NCBI RefSeq assembly: GCF_047948215.1
Contig: NC_134462.1
Location: forward strand, 119,470,437 to 119,534,436
Reading direction: 5' to 3'
Source of the DNA: Lycorma delicatula
Lineage: Eukaryota; Arthropoda; Insecta; Hemiptera; Fulgoridae
Length of the DNA: 64,000 bases
Part shown: positions 56,402-64,000 of the stretch, piece by piece
How positions within the stretch are numbered: position 1 is the first letter of the stretch
Layout: each line of letters opens with the position of its first letter
Program-made: the position numbers and the translations under genes
Notes under the pieces: model-generated
Database searches by the model: none
The model's input: the letters and a program-made list of their open reading frames with translations, nothing else
Told to the model about the DNA's origin: nothing

Positions 56402-57739
56402 CTGAAAAATAAGTTTTTTCCATTATCTTTTCGTTATGCGGTTTCTTCGATTAACGATTACAATAATAAAAATCGATAAAAACAATTTTGAGATGCGCTT
56501 AACGCGTGTATGTGAGAAATATGCACACGCGGTTAATTATTCGAATAAATAAAATTCGATTCGATTTATTTGTTATTAATGAAAAAATAAAAGAAAATAT
56601 TAGTTATTAATAAATGCCATTTTGTTGAGAAGTAGTAAAATTTGTTACGATAGAATAAAAATTTCTCCGCGAATGGTTTTTGTAATATCGAGTAAAATAT
56701 TTCTTTCACAAGACCGTTATATTTCCGCTTAGTTTTGGCTTATCGCCTTCTGGCACCAAGTGTTTGATGTCTTTTACTTCTTATTAATTAAAATATTAAA
56801 AAAAAAGTGACACAGTTTGTTAACAAACTTTTATAATGTCTTTATAAACTAGATAACTTAAAAAAACGGGTTCGTTACTTGTAATTTTTTGAAGATTTAA
56901 CTTTAAAAACAACTTTTATTTTTGGATCTAGTTCATTTACAATCTTTCTAATTTATTAATATATTCAAAACTAGATCATTATGCGCATATTTTTTTTTTT
57001 AATAATAATCTTCATCTATCTACATAAAAAAAAGTAAAATATTACGTGATAAAATAAGAAACGAGGATTTTATTTTAAATAAAAGTGTAGTAATTTAAAG
57101 ACCGGGTAGGTAGTGATCCTTCCTGCTAATAACGCGTAATAAGACTTTATTTAGCCTTTATACGACAAAAATTTGAAATATTTTAGCCATTTTTAAACAA
57201 AATAATACTTCTGTAAAATGCAGAACGGTTGAGATGCCTGAAAAAATACTGAAAATATTTAAAGAACGCAACTATGCGTACGAAATATAAACGTGCTGAG
57301 TAAATATAACATTCGAAATATACTGTTATGTAAATAGTAAGATTAGAGGTAACAATTAACGCGTTAGAACACACGCTATTAGCTGCTGGCAAGACACGGG
57401 TTTTCGATTAATAATTTCTTACGAGAGTTAAAGTACATCGCCAGTAATGGTATTAAATGTTTTATCACATTTACATTTACTCACATTAATTCAACCACGA
57501 CGTTATACTGTTTTTTTTCTTCGTATTTTATTACTCGGCTTAATTTTTTAAAAATAACCGTTCTTGAATTATAATATTTATTTAAAAAGATTTATGAGGT
57601 AAATGAGAAAATCACTTTATAAAAATCGGCCAGATTAGATGATATGGACAATGAGAAAAAAAATAATTATTAGATATTTTGCACATTTCTTGTGCGTCTC
57701 GCAAGGACGTAGATTTAGCTAGGAATAAGTCTAAAAATC

Positions 57740-57910
57740 TTTTAGTTCGTGGATACCGGTGTTCTTTGGTGGAACCATACGTTTCAGGAATGATCGAACT
57801 CAGACTGTACAAGACTACACTTCATTTACACTCAGACATATCCTCATTCATCTTTTGAAGTAATACCTGAACGTTAATTCCCGGAGGCTAAACACGAAAA
57901 AGAAAAAAAG
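57740..57910 (+). mobile_element. tRNA-derived SINE, 5'-truncated copy
   Basis: GTGGATACCGGTGTTCTTTG, ACTACACTTCATTTACACTC and GGAGGCTAAACACGAAAAAG match, in the same order, the minus-strand reading of the SINE at 24351-24615. The tRNA-like head is missing. It lies in the GPCR intron on the opposite strand. Confidence 0.85.
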
Positions 57911-59423
57911 TCAGGAAAGCTGACAGTCTAGGTTTTATTTTTAAGAAAATAGTTTAAATTAAGTAATATGAAAGAGGGAATTAAGTTTAACCACCTTGAA
58001 TTACTTTGCGATTATGAAACGAGTTATTAAGCTTCAAAGTGAATACAGAACGTGCACTTTTAGTGCGTAATGAATAAAATAAATAAAAAAACCAGTGTGA
58101 AGCAAATTATCTGTTCAGCGAGAATTCATAAAAAAATGATCCCTAACTCATTATTAGGTTTGTGTTTTTAAAAAAGATTTATTTAGGTAAAATAACCTTC
58201 ATGATTAGCCTTTCTCAGGGTGTTCCTGATATTTGGATGTCAGGGTGTTTATTCCTAATGCGATAAAATTTTGTCTAGCTTATTTCTTTATTAATTTTTG
58301 AATAATATTGATTTACCTATCTCTGTAAGGGAATAGCGAACCGAAATAATACTTTAGTTTTAGCCGTTTAAATTTCCGAACTTGTACAACAGGGATGAAA
58401 GTTTGCTTATATAATTAAAATACTCTAGATTTTGTGTTCTGAAGGAAAATGTTTTTCGTTGCATACCAACGAACAGCGCTTACTATTAGAATCGATCTAC
58501 GGGATGAGTTAAAAAAATCAGGTATTCTATTCGTTTGTAAATAACTCGAATTCGTACTTCTTAGAACATGTTATTCTAGAAAACTGTTGTTGGAAATTTA
58601 TTTCGTTAAAGTAATAAATGCCATAGGATTTTAGAGGATAAAAACCCTCTTTGGAAAAGGGATTTCATTTTTTGTGGTTTTACATTCTTTTTTTAGCGTT
58701 TTCAGAACGGTCTGAAAAGTACTTGAACTGAAAAAAATTAAAAATAAAAATATTTTCCGAAAAGTATTTTTTTCTTATATTTAAAAAATAGTTCGGTTAA
58801 AGGGAAGATATAGTTTTCTAAAACGAATTAATTTATTACGTAATATGTAATAAAGCTGAATTAAACTAACGGGTTTTCGAGCTAGCCGCTTCTTGCCTGG
58901 AATGTGAACCTCCAAAATGATCAATATATGCGACACCTAATAGATACATACAATTTACAAACGGGAGATTTAACTTTATTAATAGCATCAGGAAATCGTC
59001 GACGGTTATCGATTCGAGACGATCTTTAAGAAAGTCTGAACAAAGTTTATGAATTTTGAGTTTAAAAAAGAGTCTGTAGTTTTTTGGGTCGAGTAATCAT
59101 TTTAAATGATCCTAATTTTCTACATCGTCAACGGTTAAGGAATTAGATTGGATTTTAAATTTTTCGTTAGTTATTTGGAGAAAAACGGTACTTTAGAATC
59201 TCTGAAAAAATAAAACGCAAGAATTGGTTTCAGAAAACGGAAATCGGTAAAACCGACGTTAAAAGCACGTTTTAATGAATATTTTATATAATTTGAATTA
59301 GAAAAGAAATAGCTTTAAAAGGAACCATTTTTTTATGATTTCTCATCGATGAAAGTTTTATAAAATATTAATTTTGATAATTAATATTTAATTACACTGA
59401 TAAACATAATTTTTGTTTCCTAA

Positions 59424-60962
59424 AATGCGATACATGATTTTAACCTGTTTTTTGATGCTGAAAACGAATATGAACTCACAATCTTTCTATCGCCCATCAT
59501 TTTTGAAAATTTTTTAAATTTTAATTAAAGATTTTTTTCATTTTTCAATGTATAGTTAGCATTTTAAGCTCCTATATTATATTTTGTTAGCTCATTTTTT
59601 ATCGTTTAACTTTATTAACATAATTTGTAAGCTATAAATAAACAATACTATAAAAAGCATTAAATCATATCACAGTCACATATTATGATATCATCTCTAG
59701 TACTGAAGAGCGAGTCTTCATGGACAAGATTAATCATGTCTGTGCGGGTCAAAATATGTAGCTGAAGACACAGCTGTATTGATCGTATTAAGCACTATAT
59801 TTAGGAATGAATTAATCGTGTTCAGTCTTATTGTTGTCTTAAGTTTGTTAGCAGTGCAGTGTCATAATGCCTCGAAATTGTGTAAGCGATGTGGATGCCT
59901 TTTGTTATGTATGTGGAAGGAAGTTTACCGTAAAATCAGATAGTAAAAGCATTACACCTTTGATTAAAAAAGCATATTATTTGTACTTTCAGTGTAAAAT
60001 TGGTGACCAGGGTAAGACGTGGGCTCCTCATGTAGTATGCATTAATTGTACTGTATATTTAAGAGGATGGCTGAAAGGTACACGGAAGGCCTTGCCATTT
60101 GGTGTACCTAGTGTTTGCCGTGAATCAAAGATCATGTAACCGATTGTTTAACAAGTATGTCTGGAATTTCTGAAAAATATGGCATACTGTAAAATATCCT
60201 TCATTGCAATCTGTAATCAGGCCTATACCTCACAGTGAAATTATTCCAGTACCTTAGCCACCTGTGAAATTATGTTTCGAAAGCGGCGATGAAGAATCAG
60301 GCAGTACTGAAGATGACAACAATGATTTTGATTTTCAATTTTCTTCCGATAAGCCACATCTTATGTCACAAGGTGAATTAAATGACTTGGTTGGGATTTA
60401 AATCGATAAAAAAATCAAGGTGAACTGTTAGGATAAAGACTGCAAGGTTGGAATTTACTTTAAAAAAAATACAAAAATTTCGGGCTTTCGAAACCGACAA
60501 AAGGAACTTTCTCAGTACTTTATTGATGAAAATAATTTGGTTTATTACTCAAATGTTAATGAGCTTATGTTGCATTTAGGACAAGTTCATAAACCTGAGG
60601 ACTGGCGCCATTTCATAGATTCGTCCAAGTATAGTTTAAAAGTGGTTTTACTACGCATCGGTAACAAATAACACGGTGAACATTTCCAGCAAGACATTTC
60701 GGTGATGGAAAGCCGCTGTCAAGGGAAATGGAATACTAACATGCTAGCCGGTTACTGTAGGCTATTTATAAAAGAAAAGAGTCAGCGAAATCGTTCTAAC
60801 ACAGGTATGACCGTTCAAAATTATAAATGTTACAGATTTTAACTATATTTTCCCTTAACTGTTTTTTGAAGCGTAATTTTTTTAAAACTAAGAGCGATAG
60901 AAAAATTGTATTTACAGATCTTTAATGTACTCAAAAAAGCAATTCAAGAAATTGTATCGCAT
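59424..60962 (+). mobile_element. DNA transposon with about 95-bp degenerate TIRs encoding a Cys-rich protein
   Basis: The left end ATGCGATACATGATTTTAAC ... TTTCTATCGC (59424-59494) is matched, inverted and with divergence, by GCGATAGAAA ... AATTGTATCGCAT (60893-60962). The protein-coding remnant at 59867-60830 lies centred between them. The paired ends support a cut-and-paste element carrying this gene. No target duplication is obvious. Inserted in the GPCR intron. Confidence 0.6.
59867..60830 (+). pseudogene. Transposon-associated Cys-rich protein, internally deleted
   Basis: It starts MPRNCVSDVDAFCYVCGRKF, then WAPHVVCINCTVYLRGWLKG (C-x2-C pairs suggesting zinc binding). At 60133 a one-base deletion shifts the frame, which resumes as VTDCLTSMSGISEK, IRPIPHSEIIPVP, DKPHLMSQGELNDLVG, SGFRNRQKELSQYFIDENN and EDWRHFIDSSKYSLKVVLL (to about 60665). 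It then jumps directly to HGEHFQQDISVMESRCQGKW and NMLAGYCRLF. I recognise this as a protein family of unknown function repeated in many arthropod genomes and usually several hundred residues longer. The missing middle corresponds to roughly 300 residues (from memory of the family). In-frame stops add to the damage. Confidence 0.75.
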
Positions 60963-61142
60963 CTAGAGAAGCATTAATTTTTTTTTCTATCAGTGTTATA
61001 TAGTAATTTAATTTTTCAAATTTAATTAATATTTAACTTGAAGATGAATATAAATCCTTATATAAATATATAAAGAATAAATATATTCTGTAACGATAAT
61101 TACGTTAAAGAAAAAAAATTGTTAAAAATAACAATACTGTAC

Positions 61143-61463
61143 CTTAATCTCATGCATCCTCGCTGCGTATATATAAGAATTCAGGGCTGTTTTTGTTATT
61201 AAAAGTGTGTTACAAAAGAATGTAATTAAAACGTTTCCTTCTTTGGTCGTGTACGTATTTCTATTAATCACGCAATCGTCACAGACCAGTGCGAAGTAAA
61301 GTAATGCTGGAGTCCATCCGAGTAATAACGATCCGACGATCAGTATGGTGGTACATACTGCCTTTGCGTTTCTGATTTGTGAAACTTCATTGTCACCGGA
61401 TTGATTTCCTCTCCTGCTGCTATTACCGGTATTATTTCTGTTTGATCTATTTACGCTTCGGCG
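61143..61463 (-). CDS. Class A (rhodopsin-like) GPCR exon: intracellular loop 3, TM6, extracellular loop 3, TM7
   Basis: After a TTTTTATTTTTCAG acceptor, 107 codons read in one frame. First comes a basic Ser/Asn-rich loop (RRSVNRSNRNNTGNSSRRGN ...), then NAKAVCTTILIVGSLLLGWT and PALLYFALV (TM6, with a GWTP version of the CWxP motif). A short loop follows with CDDC cysteines and an N-R-N-T segment. TM7 is VLITFFCNTLLITKTALNSY then IYAARMHEIK, where NSYIY stands in the place of NPxxY. The donor AAG|GTACAG fits in-phase joining to the last exon. If the donor were not used, the frame would stop at 61122. TM1-TM5 were not found and presumably lie beyond the right edge. The ligand is unknown; an orphan receptor of insects is the cautious call. 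Confidence 0.85.
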
Positions 61464-62617
61464 CTGAAAAATAAAAGAATGTTACTTATTTTATAAAATT
61501 AAATTCTTACATTTCTATATACATTTTTTTTTATTAAGAATGTAATCGATAAAAATACAAAGCTAAACATATACTTTATAATTACTTTAAAAAAATTATT
61601 TTTATTTTATTTTATTAAATTACTTTTTAAAAAAATATATTTTGATTAATATAATATATTCCCATTCCGGGAAAATTAAAACAATATATAACAAACCTTA
61701 ATAAAAGTACTTTTATTAAGGTTTTAATAAAACTTATTAAGTACTGGTAACGATTTTAAATCGATCTCGATAGTATAAAAATAGCGAAACCTTTTTTTGT
61801 AGGTTTATAGCACAAGTGCGAGGAAGTTATTTCCAAAGTCGATTGTATTTTTAGTTCATTATTTCGCTAGTCGGTCGCGAAAATTGTGTTACGGGTAATT
61901 GAAGGATTTAAAAGATTTTATTTTTCATTTTTATAAAATAATTACTGCGCAGTATCATTTCCTATTTTTGTTTTCTTCTTCTTATTCGTCCACTGTTTTC
62001 TTTCGATCGTAACTTTACTGAATATCTACTCGCCTGTTATATTTCTTATTTGCTCTTTTTTTTCTTCTTAAGTATTTTTATAAGATAGTGCTTTAATACC
62101 CGTGATTTTCGTTTTTTATTTATTTTTTTTTTAGTTGTAGGTGAAAATCACTTATTTGTACGTTCGTTCTACTTATACAAAGGAGTTTCTTTTTATTTAC
62201 TCGTATAATTTGTAAAATGGTGTTTAATTTATCATTAAATGTAATTAAAGATGATTTTTTTTAACATAAAAATATGTTAGAAAATCGGAAATTTTTTGGG
62301 AAAATATTGTAAAATCGTTTTTGATTTTGCCATAACAATAATAGAAAATTCATATTTTTATTTTATTTATATTTTTATTTTTTTGCCGTAATAAAAAAAA
62401 AATTACGGTTGGCCCTCAAATTTAAGTTTTCTTTTAGGCGAGTTGTTTTGGAGTATAAAATGATATTTTGAAAAAGAATGAACATATTAAATGCAAGATT
62501 TTAACGCTTCTTTTATTGTTCAGGAACAGAATATTATTCGTGTAATTCGTATTAACGGAATTCTATATTAAAATATGCAAATTTAATATACATCATTTCA
62601 ATATTTAAATGCCTTAA
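61464..62617. other. AT-rich DNA, probably GPCR intron
   Basis: Upstream of the TM6-TM7 exon on the minus strand. No exon for the earlier transmembrane helices was recognised. Confidence 0.4.
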
Positions 62618-62853
62618 ACAATGAAACCTTTACAAAACGGAACCTCCAAAAAACGGAAACCGATATATTTTTATAGAAGTTAGTCTGTTCAGGACGGAAA
62701 ACTCCGCAATATAGAAACGGAAAGGAAACATAGATTTATTAATTTTTACTAACCCACAAGACGGAAAGGAAATTAAAAAAAAAAAGATTTTTTAATTTGG
62801 ATTTATAGATTTATAATTTGCAATCGCGTTCTGCAAATTATAAATCCAGTAGA

Positions 62854-62855
62854 TA

Positions 62856-62899
<44 letters not shown>
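62854..62899. repeat. (ATT)n microsatellite
   Basis: About 15 uninterrupted ATT/TTA units inside the Tigger-type element. Confidence 0.97.
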
Positions 62900-62900
<1 letters not shown>

Positions 62901-63475
62901 ATACGGTACTGTTTACAAAATTCCGTCGTATAAGCTGACGATCATTAATAAAATTTGGTAGCGGCCGGCAGCTCATGTAAACCGTGTATAATTCTGAGAA
63001 TAATTTTATTCAGCGCCTTGAATACCGCGGTACGCAGCAGTATAGTTTTCATTTTGCCGTAGAAGTAAAAACACATACATGCCTTTATTTTTAGTTTACC
63101 GATTTAAAAACTGTAACTTATTTTAGTTTTAGTTACGTGCCTTTTTCTTCTTTTAAAATTTTTCTCATAATTATACCGGGAAAAAATACTTAAAGGAATT
63201 TTTAGGAATTAAATACTTAAATACGTTTAAAGGACAAAATAGAGGTTATAATCTAATTTCCAAAACGTTAAAGAACTCTGTGAGACGTTTAATTGTGGAA
63301 AAATACAAATTTACGATATTATAAAAAATAAAGATAAAATCAAGGAAGAATGGTTAAGGGTGAAAGGATTGCTAATTGTAGATGGCAGACTTATATAAAA
63401 AATGAATAAATAAATTCAATTTTATTTAAACTGTTCACACATGCAAGATCAAAAAATCTTCCTATTTCGGGGCCT

Positions 63476-63566
63476 TGCAGTTAAGTTAGGAGAAATTAGG
63501 CTACATTGCAGCTAAGTTAGGAGTTTAGTTTAGGCTAAATCGCAGCTAAGTTAGGAGTTACTACAT
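63476..63566 (+). repeat. Three imperfect copies of a unit of about 30 bp
   Basis: GCAG(T/C)TAAGTTAGGAG occurs at about 63478, 63509 and 63543, with AGGCTA(C/A)A linkers. It lies within the transposase region between its two DNA-binding domains. Confidence 0.85.
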
Positions 63567-64000
63567 TTAGCGCTTCTAATAGATGGCTAGAAAAATTTCT
63601 TTTGAGGCATTCCATTTCTTACAGTCAAATTTCAGGTGAGGCTAAAGATGTAGAGAAAAAAATAGTTACCGAATGGAAAAATAAATAAAAAAATAACCGC
63701 AGGTTACGAACATAAAATATCAGTAATTGCGATGGAACAGATTTATTTTTTCGAGTCTTACCCAACAGAACTCTGTTTCAAAAATGTAAAGTGTATTGGA
63801 GGCAAACAATCCAAAGAAAAAGACTGTTCGGGTGTGACTGTTTTGGACATGTTACTTAAACCGTTGGTGATAGGTAAATCTGGGAAGCCTCGGTGTTTCA
63901 AAAATGTCGTTCAGTTACTGCTGGAACGGTACGCAAATAAAAAGTATTGAATAACGTCTAACATAATGGCAAAGTGGCTATATAATTTAAATGAAAAAAG

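Larger units (their letters stand above)
56402..61142 (-). other. Intron of the GPCR gene (about 4.7 kb)
   Basis: Bounded on the minus strand by a GTACAG donor (61142-61137) and a TTTTTCAG acceptor. Apart from a SINE fragment (57740-57910) and the TIR transposon (59424-60962), it is AT-rich with nothing recognised. Confidence 0.7.
62618..64000 (+). mobile_element. Tigger/pogo-type transposon, cut by window edge
   Basis: The putative 5' end at about 62618 (AATGAAACCTTTACAAAACG, GAACCTCCAAAAAACGG) resembles pogo/Tigger TIRs. Transposase pieces on the + strand follow: ELCETFNCGKIQIYDIIKNK (about 63270-63330, first HTH), ASNRWLEKFLLRHSISYSQI (about 63569-63628, CENP-B-type domain) and KDVEKKIVTEWKNK (about 63645). 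Then come TDLFFRVLPNRTLFQK (about 63740) and LKPLVIGKSGKPRCFKN (63856-63906), followed by ANKKY and IMAKWLYNLNEK (to 64000). Frameshifts disrupt it. The DDE core continues past the window. Confidence 0.8.

Overview
The window looks like nuclear DNA of an arthropod, most likely an insect and plausibly a hemipteran. It is AT-rich, has introns and microsatellites, and is crowded with decayed transposons of types common in insects: mariner and mariner-like elements, Tigger/pogo, R1-type and other LINEs, a Penelope-like element, a tRNA-derived SINE and a hAT-type MITE. Nothing bacterial or plasmid-like is present. The organism assignment is inference from composition and transposon repertoire.

Only two host genes can be supported. 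On the + strand, one exon near the left edge (1436-1625) encodes the start of a glycosyltransferase family 25 domain (procollagen galactosyltransferase type). On the - strand, two exons (61463-61143 and 56401-56153) join in phase to give TM6, TM7, helix 8 and the C-terminal tail of a class A GPCR, across a 4.7 kb intron that itself contains transposons. Weaker exon candidates lie at 18426-18596 (+) and 38404-38641 (-).

Layout. 0-15 kb: the glycosyltransferase exon plus LINE and mariner debris, in DNA strikingly poor in CpG. 15-24 kb: CpG-normal DNA with a (AC)47 microsatellite, unclassified repeats and two mariners. 24-29 kb: a Tigger element broken by a SINE (12-bp target duplication) and by an R1-type LINE. 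30-38 kb: a DDE transposase relic, a hAT MITE and two oppositely oriented pieces of a second R1-type family. 39-44 kb: an R1 3' end and two mariner-like elements with recognisable terminal inverted repeats. 44-52 kb: unclassified repeats, a second copy of the LINE seen at 6 kb, and a Penelope-like element whose inverted ends carry hammerhead-ribozyme-like motifs. 56-61 kb: the GPCR gene, with a SINE fragment and an internally deleted TIR transposon (Cys-rich protein) in its intron. 62.6-64 kb: a second Tigger-type element running off the window.

No operon-like or defence-like system was found. The observations most worth following up are the sharp CpG-depletion boundary near 14-15 kb (a possible footprint of gene-body methylation, supported by the paired LINE copies), the hammerhead-like motifs in the Penelope ends, the TIR element encoding the poorly characterised Cys-rich protein, and the nested Tigger/SINE/R1 structure. 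Every transposase and reverse transcriptase seen here is broken. Boundaries of old repeats are approximate because no alignment tool was available.
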